Assembly (NCBI GenBank): GCA_034231615.1 | Contig: CM067298.1 | Location: forward strand, 35,966,127-36,030,126 | DNA length: 64,000 nucleotides | Source: Meghimatium bilineatum | Lineage: Eukaryota > Mollusca > Gastropoda > Stylommatophora > Philomycidae | Direction of reading: 5' to 3' | The notes under the pieces: model-generated | The model's input: only the letters and a program-made list of their open reading frames with translations | What the model was told of the DNA's origin: nothing | The model's database searches: none | Program-made: the position numbers and the translations under genes | Part shown: one piece after another, positions 11,013-21,459 of the stretch | How the letters are laid out: every line of letters starts with the position of its first letter | Numbering within the stretch: the first letter of the stretch is position 1

Positions 11013-11190
11013 CTTCTTCTTCGGCGTTAATTCTCGAACTCCCACTGGATCTCTCTTTTATCAGGGTCATTGTCCTACTAGTTTTCCAGCATGATGTAGT
11101 CCAGAGAATGTAAATGCGTTGTATCGCCGTTTTATTTGCTCCAATGGCCCGGCACATCCGTCTTCGGCGGATTTGAGATTCATAGTCGTA
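11013..11190 (-). mobile_element. SINE, 3' half
   Basis: The reverse complement matches the SINE 3' region with its tail (TTCTTCTTC on the plus strand) and the CACATCCG block. It shares a CCTACTAG segment with the SINE remnant near 44660, suggesting a subfamily. Confidence 0.6.
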
Positions 11191-11384
11191 GATACGACTT
11201 TATTGTATATGTCGAATTATATGTCTCTAGGTGGAGGAGTGTTAAACACTACAACCCTCTTCCACTTCCCCCATCCACAGGCGCGGGGAGCATCTTATAT
11301 TACTTAGTTATACGGTAGTTATACATATATGTCATCTGTATGTGTGGACTGGAACACATACAGGTGTACTGCCAGGGTCAATTC

Positions 11385-11448
11385 TCCTTCTTCTTTCGTT
11401 CACTTGAAATATGTCTATATTTGTAATTCTGTCTCCTGAATAAAATAA
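11385..11448 (-). mobile_element. LINE-B 3' end fragment
   Basis: Matches the last ~64 bp of LINE-B, including TTCGTTCACTTGAAA and the CTGTCTCC segment seen at 52180-52240. Severe 5' truncation. Confidence 0.7.
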
Positions 11449-11459
11449 TTCATTTGCAA

Positions 11460-11913
11460 ATGGAAAATAATTCAAAATAAACTACGCCAGATGAAGGATT
11501 CATGACTGAGACAGCACGAAAGCAGACGAGATGCACAAATTTGCAGACACCAACCATCTCAGAAACTTCTATGATGTACTTAAAGCGTTGTATGGCCCGC
11601 CCTCTGCAGCAACATTTCCTCTTCTAATTGCAAATAAAACACAATAAATCCCAGAGAAAGATAAAATTCTTCATCGTTGAGTAAGACACTTCGATAACAA
11701 AATTTGTAATAACCTATCAACAATAAATGAAGAGGCTATCAACCAACTACCACAGATTCCTCTCAATGTAGTGCTACGTGACATTCCTACCTTGGAGGAA
11801 ACCCGAAAAGGAATTTATCACCGTTCCACTGGAAAAGTACCTGAGTCCGGCTCAATACCAATCGAAATATGTATGGTAGTGTAAAGCTAATTAAGAAACT
11901 CCATATGATTTTC
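11460..11913 (+). pseudogene. RTE-1, region upstream of the RT, first part
   Basis: Allowing stops, the frame reads NKLRQMKDS, KADEMHKFADTNHLRNFYDV, LKALYGP and further on EEAINQLPQIPLNV and PTLEETRKGIYH, the segment between endonuclease and RT in RTE-like LINEs. It runs into VKLIKKLHMIF and is cut by RTE-2 within ATATGATTTTC at 11903-11913. The reading frame resumes at 12775. Nonsense codons near 11643 and 11680 show an old copy. Confidence 0.7.
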
Positions 11914-12770
11914 ATGACTACAACACTTCTGTATCGATCGGAGGTCGCCCTATTTGCAACTTGCGTTTCGCTGATGATAATGATCTTATAGCTGGGTCAG
12001 AACAATCATTGCAAGAATTAACATTAAAGTTTGAAAAAGTTACCAGCAAGTACGGAATGGAAATCAATACAGATAAGAGCAAAATCTTGGTAAACAGCAG
12101 AGACACAGAAAACCAGACTAATATCATGATGAATGGACATAAGCTTGAGAAGGTGAATACCTTCAAATACCTCGGATCCAGTATATGCAGCGATGGTAAA
12201 TGCAAAGCAGAACTAAAAATAAGGCTGGAGATGGATTTAGCGTCCTTGTCAAGGCTAACTGTGATTTGGAAAAGCAACATCAGTGTTGGAGTGAAAATCA
12301 AACTGTATAAGTCGCTGGTGCTTTCTGTTGTGTTGTATGGTTGTGAGAGTTGGACACTCACTGCGGACATGGAGAGAAGATTACAGACTTTCGAGTATAA
12401 ATGCTACAGAAGAATTCTACGAATTTCCTATAGGGAACATAAGACCAATGTGTACGTAAGAAATAAAGTAGAGATGTGTGCAGGTGTCCAGGAGCCATTG
12501 CTTTCAATAGTGAAACGACGAAAACTAGCATGGTTAGGGCATGTATGCAGGTACGATTCCTTGTCAAAAACAATACTGCAGGGAACTGTCGAGGGTGGAA
12601 GAAGCGGAGGAGGACAAATAAAGACATGGACAGACAACATCAAGGAATGGACAGGGCAAGATATTTCCACACTCATCCGCATCGCTGAGGATAGAATTCG
12701 CTGGAGGATTCTGTGTGCTGAAGCATCCAATGTGGAACCCCTACGACCTGAAGGGTTATGTGATTATTGA
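11914..12770 (+). pseudogene. RTE-2 reverse transcriptase C-terminal half
   Basis: The open frame starts within the RT palm at SVSIGGRPICNLRFADD, with the catalytic FADD box at 11967-11978. It continues through YGMEINTDKSK and FKYLGSSI to the post-RT blocks VLYGCESWTLTADMERRLQ, CYRRILRISYREHKTN, RRKLAWLGHV and DNIKEWTGQ. About 280 codons have no stop and end at TGA 12768-12770, the cleanest coding run of its kind here. The RT fingers and endonuclease are absent, so it cannot be active. The order of blocks is characteristic of RTE-like elements. Confidence 0.85.
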
Positions 12771-12774
12771 TTTG
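11914..12774 (+). mobile_element. RTE-2 insertion, 5'-truncated
   Basis: An 861-bp RTE 3' end lies between two copies of ATATGATTTTC (11903-11913 and 12775-12785), an 11-bp target-site duplication inside RTE-1. There is almost no 3' UTR: the stop codon is 4 bp from the duplication. Removing it restores the RTE-1 frame. It is therefore younger than RTE-1. Confidence 0.85.
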
Positions 12775-14042
12775 ATATGATTTTCCAACAGTCATGGAAA
12801 AGTGAAACTGTTCCACAGATGTTCAGGAATGCAACAATTATACACCTGTATGAACGCAAAGGGAACCTAAATTCATGTAATAACAATCGAGGCATTTCTA
12901 TACTGTCCATCGCAGGGAAAATATTTGCCACAATCATTTTTAACCGTCTTACATATCAGCTTAATGAAGGATTATTACCCGAAAGCCAATGTGGTTTCAT
13001 AGGGACGTGGAACAACTGATATGGTCTTTGCTGAAAGATAACTCCAAGAAAAATGTTAAGAACAACACTGTGACTTGTACACTGCATTCATAGACATAAC
13101 AAACGCATTTGACACCGTAAGTCGATAGGTTCTGTGGAAGATTATGGCAAAATATGGTTGCCTAATGAAATGCATCACAATGGGGCAGCAATTGTATGAT
13201 GGAATGTAAGCTCGTGTTCAGAGTGATGGGCAGTTATCTGCAAATGTTCCAATCTCAAATGGAGCTTAACACAAATGTGTATAAACTCCACACCTGTTTA
13301 GCATCATGTTCTCTGGTATGTTTAATGATGCTTTAAGAGATCTGGACTTGGGAGTAGACATCAGATATCGCATTGATGGAAAAGTCTTCAACCGTTGGCG
13401 GCTTCGGGCAAAAACCGATCAAATCACATATCATCAGGGATTTCCTATTTGCTATGACAAAATGCCATTTCTGAGGCTGATCTTCAAATTATTATACATA
13501 GATTCTCCAAATCATATACGAACTTTGGGCTTGCTTTTAATACGGAGAAAACAGAAGTCATTCTACAACCAGTTCCTGACAAAATCTATTACAAGCTCTG
13601 CATAAAGATAAGTGCCCTAACATTGAAAGTTGTTAATATATTCAAATATCTAGGTAGTATACTATCACAAAATATCACTGTTGATAATGAAGTGTATACA
13701 AGGATCACCAAGGCAAACATCACTTTCGGAATATTGTACGCAAATGTGTGGCATTGAAATGGCATTGACCTACAGATTTAGCTGAAAGTTTACAGAACAT
13801 TGGTACTTCCAGTCCTGGTGTACACCGGTGAAACATGGACTGTGTATAGACGTCATGTGAAGAAACTCAATTACTTTCACACAACTTGTCTCAGAAATGT
13901 TATGAACGTTAGACGACAAGACAAGATTCCGGATATCGCTTGCATTGACACTATTCTGATACAGAAACATATTTGTTGGGCAGGTCATCTGGTACGTATG
14001 CCAGATCATCGCCTGCCAAATATACTTCTCTATGGTGAGAAG
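12775..14042 (+). pseudogene. RTE-1 reverse transcriptase, second part
   Basis: The frame resumes as QQSWKSETVPQMFRNATIIH, followed by NNNRGISILSIAGKIF and LLPESQCGF, RT fingers and palm motifs. Further on are FIDITNAFDTVS-like and TFSGMF-like remnants, then TGETWTVYRRHVKKLNYFH, DKIPDIACI and CWAGHLVRMPDHRLPN. Multiple stops and frameshifts occur (for example near 13017, 13208 and 13605), and no FADD box can be read. It is cut near 14042 by RTE-3-related sequence and resumes at 14605. It belongs to the same broad family as the 23-25-kb and 46-kb RTEs. Confidence 0.75.
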
Positions 14043-14115
14043 CAGTATTGCAACTTATTTTCTTAATCTGTCTTAAATCTCATCTTAATCAGCCCTCACA
14101 TCTGTAGTACAATGA

Positions 14116-14246
14116 AGATGAGATTAAGATGAAGATTAACCATTAAGATGAGATTAAGATGAAGATTAACCATTAAGATGAGATTAAGATGAAGATTAAC
14201 CATTAAGATGAGATTAAGATGAAGATTAACCATTAAGATGAGATTG
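14116..14246. repeat. 30-bp minisatellite, about 4 units
   Basis: The unit contains AGATTAAGATGAAGATTAAC. A reverse-complement piece, AATCTCATCTTAAT, lies just upstream at 14075-14088, so the array could fold back. Confidence 0.9.
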
Positions 14247-14599
14247 TCTGATTCCCCCATGCCGCCGCACGTTGCCAAGATGGTCAAGAGATGGGCTACA
14301 GGCACTCATTAAAGACCTCCCTGAAAGCCTTTGAAATATACCAAGATACATGGGAAGGGAAGATACATCTTTTGGCCACTTCATGAGACAGGCAGGTTTA
14401 GAGAACATAGTCACAACAGGCAAAATTGAAGGCAACAGAGACAGATGGCGACAACGTGAAAAATATTAGACAGTTTGACAACCTAGCACGGCAAGGAAAC
14501 AACAACGACTTTGATACATAATACTGTGGACAGAGAGCTGTGGAGAGCCATGACCGCCTACGTCAGCCGGCGTGGCACCTAATGATGATGATGATGACA
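14241..14599 (+). pseudogene. RTE-3 C-terminal end with (ATG)n tail
   Basis: Pieces read SFGHFMRQAGLENIVTTGKIEG (cut here by a frameshift) and, near the end, DRELWRAMTAYVSRRGT before TAA, followed by an ATGATGATGATGATG tail. A short trinucleotide tail directly after the stop is typical of RTE elements. Only ~110 codons of the C terminus remain, with at least two frame changes. It separates RTE-1 sequence at 14042 from RTE-1 sequence at 14605, which implies insertion there. I did not find a clean TSD. Confidence 0.65.
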
Positions 14600-14604
14600 T
14601 GGGA

Positions 14605-14690
14605 AGAACTTGCACAAAATAAAGATAAATGGCGCTCTACAGGGAAACATTAAAAAGGCGCAGCACCTTGTGAAAAGTAGAGACATTCAG
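14605..14690 (+). pseudogene. RTE-1 extreme C terminus
   Basis: Reads TWEELAQNKDKWRSTGKH, the D-x-WE-x-LA-x-D-x-x-x-WR block at the C terminus of this RTE family. It is most simply the rest of RTE-1 after the RTE-3 interruption; roughly 25 codons are missing. Confidence 0.55.
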
Positions 14691-14694
14691 CAGT

Positions 14695-15145
14695 TTAACA
14701 GCGGAGAGTAGCTAGAATGTCACGGGTAGATAAAAAACCATCAACAGTGGTCTCATCTTGTGGTGACAGTGGTGACCAAACTGTCCAAGGAGAATGGTGA
14801 TCAGAATAGTCAACAGTATAACTTAATTTCAAGAATGGATGCATTAAAAGGTCATCACCACGTGTGATGGACGAAAAACAAACAAACAACGTGAGGCAAA
14901 ATCTGAACTCATATAAGATTTCAAAGGCATGGATGTTTAAGAGAGAGGGGTGACTGTGTTTTTCCCCCGAAGGAATATTCACATATTTGTAGATAAAACA
15001 TACTAGCAACGAGACACTGCCACATAAATTAGTTCAGCTTACGACCATGACGGGGTATATGTTTATGGATAGATAATTAGCTCAGAAAAGCCTCTTCTCA
15101 TTACTGTGCCATCTAAAATTGAATTTCCCACCAATGCTACATCTC
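14695..15145. other. Unassigned DNA
   Basis: No recognised feature; the minus-strand 104-codon ORF has no domain. Confidence 0.4.
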
Positions 15146-15148
15146 TTT

Positions 15149-15397
15149 AATTGTCCGATTCCCTCATGATCCTGACAGTAAATCCAAGTGAATTGTTCAA
15201 TTCCCTAAGGACCCGGACAGTAGGTCCATGTGAATTATCCGATTCCCTTATGACCTGGACTGTATATCCATGTGAATTGCCTGATTCCCCGATGACCCGG
15301 ACTGTATATCCATGTGAATTGCCTGATTCCCCGATGACCCGGTCAGTATATCCACGTGAATTGTCTGATCATCCGGACAGTAGATCCATGTGATACT
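15149..15397. repeat. 42-bp minisatellite, about 6 units
   Basis: The unit contains GATTCCCCGATGACCCGGAC and TATATCCATGTGAATTG. Because 42 is divisible by 3, one frame stays open and gives an 80-codon repetitive ORF, probably not a gene. Confidence 0.9.
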
Positions 15398-15480
15398 TTA
15401 CAAATGATCGATGTCGACAAAAGTGGTCTACTCCTTTCTTACTTTTCTATCTTTCGCACCATGCTCTGGGAATCCGATAA

Positions 15481-15533
15481 CTTCTTCTTTCGTTCACTTG
15501 AAACATATATATATGTAATTCTATCTCTTTAAT
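15481..15533 (-). mobile_element. LINE-B 3' end fragment
   Basis: About 50 bp of the LINE-B 3' terminus, in tandem with the longer fragment at 15534. One copy may have inserted into the tail of the other. Confidence 0.6.
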
Positions 15534-16196
15534 TTCTTCTTCTTCTTCTTTCTTTCACTTGAATCATGTATATATCTGTAATTCTGTCTCCTTAATAAAA
15601 CTCACTGTCTTTTGTAGTTCATACAGTGTCCCATAGAGCTTTGATTCCAGTATTGTTTCCTCTGGCCAATATGTCTGCCTCAGCGTTTCATGCTCAGAAC
15701 TCTCTTGAAGTATATGTTTGGCACTCTGTGCTGCCTGTCCACTTGTACACATGGCCGTGTTGCCAATCTTGAACTTTGTATACATGTGACTGCGGAGTCG
15801 GTTGTGTCCCGTTCTGAGGGTAAAATTAAAACTTGTTCTTTTCTATTCATAATGTGTTTTTTCCTGATGGTAGGTGATTAGTACATCTGGTTGGTCTTTG
15901 TCAGCACCTTCCTTAGCCAGTTGGTCTGCTTTTTCATTTCCTGGTATTCCACAGTGAGAGGGTATCCACTGCATTGTTACCCTATACTGATAAGACAGTT
16001 AAGTAGTTTTTTTCAAGTCTGTTAGTTTTCCAGAACGGAGATATTAAAACATTGACCTTACATCTGTTAGGAATACCACAGGCTGTGGGCCAGGTTTGGA
16101 GTACAGAAGTTTTTAAGTTGCCACTATAATTGCTTCGATTTCTGCATCATAATTATTGCAGAATTTCCCTGTTGGTGTTCTGATCGTATCTCTAGA
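15534..16196 (-). pseudogene. LINE-B RNase H and C terminus, 5'-truncated
   Basis: The minus strand matches the last ~660 bp of LINE-B at 52176-52890. Readable parts are the zinc-knuckle-like and tail region (MYTKFKIGNTAMC, SAKHILQESSEHE, YELQKTVSFIKE) and, broken by indels, the RNase H blocks corresponding to IPSHCGIPGNEKADQ and YDAEI. Relative to the 52-kb copy it lacks about 70 bp near 15850, within the segment equivalent to 52490-52550. It stops exactly where the hAT-like element begins. Confidence 0.8.
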
Positions 16197-16374
16197 CAGT
16201 GGCGTAGCACGGGTCAATGGCGACCGGGGCGGACGGAAGCATAATTTTCCGCCCCTCAGACATTAACAAAATATGTCAGTGATTGTAAAAGACTGGGCGA
16301 AAATAAATATGCCGCCCTCCTGATGATGCCGCCCGGGGCGGTCCGCACCTCCGCCCCCCCTCGCTACGCCACTG
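16197..16374. mobile_element. hAT-like short inverted-repeat element
   Basis: Perfect 12-bp terminal inverted repeats, CAGTGGCGTAGC and GCTACGCCACTG, enclose 178 bp with GC-rich subterminal palindromes (GGGGCGG...CCGCCC). CAGTGGCG...CGCCACTG ends are common in non-autonomous hAT elements. The expected 8-bp TSD is not visible: TCTCTAGA on the left, TAAAAAAT on the right. Confidence 0.7.
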
Positions 16375-16540
16375 TAAAAAATATCCCTTCCTCCCAACAA
16401 CCTACATATTTTTTTGAGCAGAAAAAGTACAGAATTTTTTTTTGAATTTCGAAAAAGTGTTTCAAATTCAAACAATTTAGTTGTTGTATATCATTTTAAC
16501 TACGTGTCTTATCTCATGTGTTAATTTTTTCTCATATCAA

Positions 16541-16775
16541 ATAAACTCCCGCAGTAGTACAAAATGTAGTACGGAGAACGCAATGTGTTGGTTAATGTTT
16601 GAAACTTAACTGCGATAGTTGCGCCGTTCGACCTGACACATACGGCTTCAGTGTGGCTTATTGGTCGCTTTGACCCAAAATCTCTTTAGTTGTCGCCTCC
16701 TATGACAGGTGTGGCAGATAATAGTGCCCATGTATTGCTTCTGTCTCGGATCCCGCCAACACAAGTACGACTGGG
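16541..16775 (-). mobile_element. SINE
   Basis: The reverse complement shows the CCGGAC-like/CATTGCGTT block, CTGACACAT followed by a CGGCTTCAG segment, and the GGCGAC core (GTCGCCTCC on the plus strand). The 5' end is diverged. Confidence 0.65.
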
Positions 16776-17045
16776 ACCAATTTAGTTGTGTATCCATGTA
16801 TGACAGAGAGGGGTGTGTGATATTGTAATGATGAATAACTTGTACGTTAGTCCTAATATATCCTCTATAATGCACTCCTTCTTGTGATAATGATGACTGG
16901 ACTGCTGCTAAAAGATACTCGAACGTGAAAACCATCACATGTGTATTATACACATACATATGCAACTTTATTACAGATTTATCAGTCCACGACATCTACA
17001 CTCTGAGTACAACATCAAGCAATTATAATCATCACGTTCAATAAT

Positions 17046-17345
17046 CAATATAAACTTCAATTCCGCAAGACAATCTTGAATCTTCAAATTCCGCAAGATA
17101 ATTGAGATAATCCTTTGGTTCTGCAAACAATATAAACTTCACGCTTAGCAACAATATATCTTCGATTCCGCAAATTCAGCAAGATAATCTTTTGGTTAAG
17201 CAACAATATAAACTTTAATTCCACAAGACAATCTTGATTCCTCAAATTCAACAAGATAATCTTTTGGTTAAGCAACAATATAAACTCCAATTCCGCAAGA
17301 CAATCTTGATTCATCAAATTCAGCAAGATAATCTTTTGGTTAATG
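17046..17345. repeat. 72-bp minisatellite, about 4 units
   Basis: The unit contains CAATATAAACTTCAATTCCG, CAAGACAATCTTGATTC and AAGATAATCTTTTGGTTAAG. The repeat is in frame (24 codons), which explains the Leu/Ile-rich minus ORF. Confidence 0.9.
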
Positions 17346-17349
17346 TAAG

Positions 17350-18680
17350 ACAATCTTCCAGTTCAGCAGCGAAATCTTCCAGTTCCTCCTTAAACTGTGG
17401 ACCTCTTGGAATTCAGAATCTTGTCCACCTAACTGTAATAAACTTCTCGACTGCAGAACAATGTCTAGTGTTTCTCCGGGGAAACTTCTAGACTGACTAC
17501 GACGGTCTAAGTTAACTGTGGACTCTCCAGGGAGCAAGTTCTAACTTCTTGACTTCTGACGTCTCGAAGTCTGCTAGTCTCCGTCTTGCAGTGGGCCCTT
17601 CTCACTCTGGGGTCCGCAACTCCAGACCCTAACTCTCCGAAAACTCAAGAGTAACCCCGAAAAACTAGAGAACAGCCCTTTTTGTCGCTCAATACGTCTC
17701 TGCCTCGTTGTGTGTGTCGAAGCACTTCATTGGTCTTTTTTAGATAGTCTTCTCACACAAGCTAACAACTATTTTGTCTTCTGTCAATCTTACTTCTAAG
17801 ACTTCCCTTTCTCTATCTTAAGTCCTATCAGACAGGTTTTTCCCAAAGTCCTCCTAATTCTAGTTCCACTCACTACTACGATTTATGTATCCGTTTATTT
17901 CATTTCACAGAACGACTAGCAACAAACTAATTTCTATTTTAATTAATTCCTTCACCTTTATTTTCTGGCGTCTTGTATTTCTACATACTTGCAACTCTGC
18001 CATCCCGATAGGATAGCTAATGGGTTCTTAGTTGTGTTAATTTATGCGTTCCCATGCGTAGTCGAATCTGCATTTCTCTCTGGTCATAGTGTGTCCCGGT
18101 CTGTCAACTTCCTGAATTGAATTACTGATGTATGTAAAAATGTACTGTGGGAAACAATGTTAATCCTTTGTTCGGACTCTCTACTCGACCAGGTGTCTCC
18201 ATGTTATAATGAATTCCGGGCCATCCATTTGTATCGCTCTTAAAATGACCTGTCATTTTCTCGATAACACCCTAAAATGTATGTGAAACTTCTCTACTTG
18301 AAATGTGTATTTCTGACCGTTCAACAAACTCGCACATGGTTTATGTTTCCAGACACTTACATAGAGGTAGGGAATTCCGTAATGAGATCCTGATTCAATT
18401 AACTCGTACCTCCGATATTTTTTCAGTCCACAGGAGAGTAGTGTGAAAAATGGTAGGTTTTTATAGAAGGGGTAAGAGGATAGAAGTTCCCTATATGATA
18501 TTATAACACATGCATTTCTTACATACGCCAACCTCAACGTCAGTGTACATACACTCTACAACACGGTGAGGGATCGATGTTATGTCATACCTTGTGTTAG
18601 TGCCCTGTGCAACATCAATGTCCATACACTATACTGCACGGTGAGTGATCGCTGTCATTTTTGTGTGTTAGTATCATATT
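17350..18680. other. Unassigned DNA
   Basis: CT-rich near 17540-17900. Neither strand shows a recognisable domain, and the 94-codon minus ORF at 18253-18537 is unsupported. Confidence 0.4.
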
Positions 18681-18685
18681 TACTG

Positions 18686-18835
18686 GCCCGTGTGTTTACG
18701 GAGGCCGAACGAGGGGTAAAGAGCAGTAACACTGTTACTACCATAAATATTTTAGGAGGCAACTAACAAGGACTTGTGGTGGAGTTGGATGTTCCATCCT
18801 ATATAGGGTCAAAGTGATCCAGAATCAATGCTGAA
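18686..18835 (+). mobile_element. SINE, 5' half
   Basis: Begins GCCCGTGTG and includes GGAGGCAACTAACAAGG and CCTATATAGGGTCAAAGTGA. It loses similarity after GCTGAAATCG, so the 3' half is gone. Confidence 0.7.
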
Positions 18836-18974
18836 ATCGTATGTGTTTAATAATTTCCAGCAATCCACTGCTAGTGAACCACCAGAGTAACAATTGTTAT
18901 ATGTAACTGGCCCCTGAGCTTAAAAATGTCGGCAAATGAGACCAGGGGCGAAAACTTGTGCCAGAAAATGGCTA

Positions 18975-19230
18975 TGGTCGAAAAACGGTGATTTATACAG
19001 GAAACACTGAGTTATACAGGATATGTACAGGAAACACTGGTATATACAGAAAACAATGATATATACGGGAAAAACACACACATACTTATATAGGAAACTG
19101 ATCTGTGCAAGAAACTGATCTATGAAAGAAGCACTGATCTATACAAGAAGCACTGATCCATACAAGAAGCACTGATCTATAAAAGAAACACTGATCTATA
19201 GAGGAAACACTGATCTATACAATTACATTT
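18975..19230. repeat. ~20-bp minisatellite
   Basis: Degenerate repeats of ACAAGAAACACTGATCTAT. Confidence 0.85.
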
Positions 19231-19395
19231 TTACCCCCACTTAGTAGGTTTCATTTTACGCAGATACCTGTATATTGCACACAGGATACAAAAGCTCTAT
19301 TGCTAGTAATTCCTAGAGGATTGGAGCGCAAACCTGATATGTAGTGTTATTTATGGTTTATAATTACCATCAGCAATATAAGCACCCTGCACATA

Positions 19396-19590
19396 ATTAA
19401 TTGGGCCTACATTCGTTACTTTTTTTTATTATTGTGGTGATTTTAGTTGGTCACTATATATATTCTTGGAGTCGCATGCCAAGAATAGCCAAGGTGACTC
19501 CAAGTATAGTATATAAATAAAGACCAACCAAAACACGACAATAATAAAAAACGTAGCGAATGAAGTCCTAATTAATTCTGTCGAAGGTCA
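19396..19590. mobile_element. Palindromic short element
   Basis: AATTAATTGGGCCTACATTCG and a poly-T/ATTATTG arm are mirrored by CAATAATAAAAAACGTAGCG and GAATGAAGTCCTAATTAATT around a ~20-bp loop. Its right end has TGTCGAAGGTCA, also found inverted at the left end of the 37.8-kb element. A fold-back, MITE-like element with no ORF. Confidence 0.65.
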
Positions 19591-19757
19591 CAGTTCTATC
19601 TTCCTAAACGGATGCTATGAACTTAATAATTTCCCTTCCCCTATACAGCTTATTTTTATTACAATTGTTTCTGACAGACTTATGAACAGACAACTAGACT
19701 AGTCTCAATCCACCGCATCATATTGTTACATTGAAGTTAAAAAATATGTGGTATATT

Positions 19758-19940
19758 GTGACTATCCTCCTATATAAGACCTACTGACTAATGGGAAATC
19801 ACCCCTTCTTAATTTGATATTCTCATGATTTTAATTGGTCACTATGAATTTACTTTAAGTAACAATGAAGGGAATAGTAAAATGAGTCATTTTAGTAAGC
19901 TTGATTTGCCATTAGCCAGTAGGTGTTATTAAGTCAAGGG
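19758..19940. mobile_element. Palindromic MITE, copy 1
   Basis: ATAAGACCTACTGACTAATG at the left and the inverted CATTAGCCAGTAGGTGTTAT at the right, with a shared inner GATTTTAATTGGTCACTAT. Same family as 37833-38032. Confidence 0.65.
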
Positions 19941-19944
19941 ATAT

Positions 19945-20710
19945 GGGCATCAATTATTTGCAAGGCTAGGTAAAACTAACATTTAAGACGGTTCTATTGA
20001 ATGTGAGCATACAATTACATATGTAAACGTAACTGATTGAATCGGGCTGAATGCAAACTTGATGCTAGATGGTGGATTTGTTAACTTAAGCGATGAATTG
20101 TTATATATTTAAAAAAATTGTATTTCTGCTAATATTTTATGTAGATATTAATTGAGATATTCCTGCATTAAATGGCAGATCAAACACTATCTAAAATCGA
20201 AAGCATAGGTTCCCAAATTAGTCTGTGGACCTCCAAGGTTCGATTTCGACTAGCAGGGGTCCATTTCAGTGAAATAAAAAATTGGAGGTGCAGGAGATGC
20301 ACTCTTTTTAATAAAGGTATGAATATAAATGTACATGTTCTATTTTTACAATTGTCCACTCTAGAAAAACAACCGATAAAAGTGACCAGCACTGTGTCAG
20401 CTATCAAAGACACATTTGAAGTTAATATGATTAGGAAAATTAAATATTAGGCAGGAAATTAGTCTATGTAAAACAAAAAATCTTCAAGTGATCTACGGGG
20501 CAAAATAGTTTGGGATTCACTTGTCTAAAGTGATAATCCCATGTCCAACGTGCCCATGGTCCTTTGGGGCCAACATTAGGCTTGTAAGTCACATACGAGC
20601 TTATTATTTTATACTGTTTGTTCTGAAGCTCCTGCAGATTAGCAATATAAATTACCACAATATCGGAGGATATCCAAAATGGAAAGTGCTGCAGTAACCA
20701 GACAAATAAC
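19945..20710. other. Unassigned DNA
   Basis: AT-rich. Small ORFs at 20172-20450 on both strands overlap each other and show no domain. Confidence 0.4.
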
Positions 20711-21029
20711 AGATAAATACTAAATAAAGTATACAGTTTACTGTAGAAACCTACCTATAGATATAAAATAATAATAAATAACAATAAAACATAGAACAGA
20801 GACAGTTACCAACGTGTCGGTCCTAATGGGACCTTTATCACGAAACAAATAACAATATAGACAACGCAACCGTAAAAAATATAACCAGGATGACTGGATT
20901 ATGGTTTTCTAACCACACAATGGTGATTTGATTTTGTGGTTAGGAAACCATTGTCCAGTCATCCTGCTTATATTTTTTACGGGTGCGTTTTCTATATCGT
21001 TATTTGTATACTTTATTTAGTATTTATCT
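20711..21029. mobile_element. Large palindrome with an insertion in one arm
   Basis: The outer arms AGATAAATACTAAATAAAGT... at 20711-20734 and 21006-21029 are perfect 24-bp inverted repeats. The inner arms, 20847-20921 and 20931-21005, are about 90 percent identical inverted repeats containing AGGATGACTGGA and CTAACCACA. On the right, inner and outer arms are contiguous; on the left, 112 bp separates them. I infer a fold-back element whose left arm took an insertion. Confidence 0.7.
20735..20846 (+). other. 112-bp insertion with hammerhead-like remnant
   Basis: Interrupts the left arm of the palindrome. It ends GGTCCTAATGGGACC, then TTTATCACGAAAC. CTAATGG and GAAAC loosely resemble hammerhead boxes, but the first box differs from CUGANGA at two positions. 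It is probably an end fragment of another element. Confidence 0.3.
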
Positions 21030-21039
21030 CTGCAGATTA

Positions 21040-21302
21040 GCGAGATGTAATACCTAAAACGGAACGCACTATGTTATGGTTTATAGATAGGCTGCAATAT
21101 TTGCCTCTTCACGTTGACATATTCTGCTTCAACATGAACGCCGGGTCTGTATGTCCTTTGTTTCTATATAGAAAGGAACAGCCAACTCCAACCAAAAACT
21201 TCCTTAGTCGCCTCTAGTATGTATATTAGTATGCATGCCTGGAAGGTAACTGTCACTTTATTTTGCTTCCCTTTCGGGCCCTCAACCCGTGTGCTACCTA
21301 CA
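21040..21302 (-). mobile_element. SINE
   Basis: The reverse complement starts near GTGTGCTACC or CGGGTTGAGGGCC, shows GGCGACTAAGGAAG and ends GTAATCTGCAGAG-like, lacking the usual tail. It lies directly against the palindrome. Confidence 0.65.
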
Positions 21303-21459
21303 ACGTTAAATATAAAGGAATAATCTAACTGTACTCCATCAAGTGAATATAAAAAAATGGTATTGTGAAGGGCGAATAACATTATTGAATAGTGAAGACA
21401 ACAATGAAATCTCAGACAGAAAAATTAACATCAGAGTCATTAAAAGTTTACCTTATTTG

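Noticed and set aside
11918-12370. 150-codon minus ORF opposite RTE-2
   Set aside because: Antisense shadow of the RTE-2 reverse transcriptase, which shows clear motifs on the plus strand.
15151-15393. 80-codon ORF with 14-residue repeats as a repeat protein
   Set aside because: The frame stays open because the minisatellite period is 42 bp; no start context or homology supports it.
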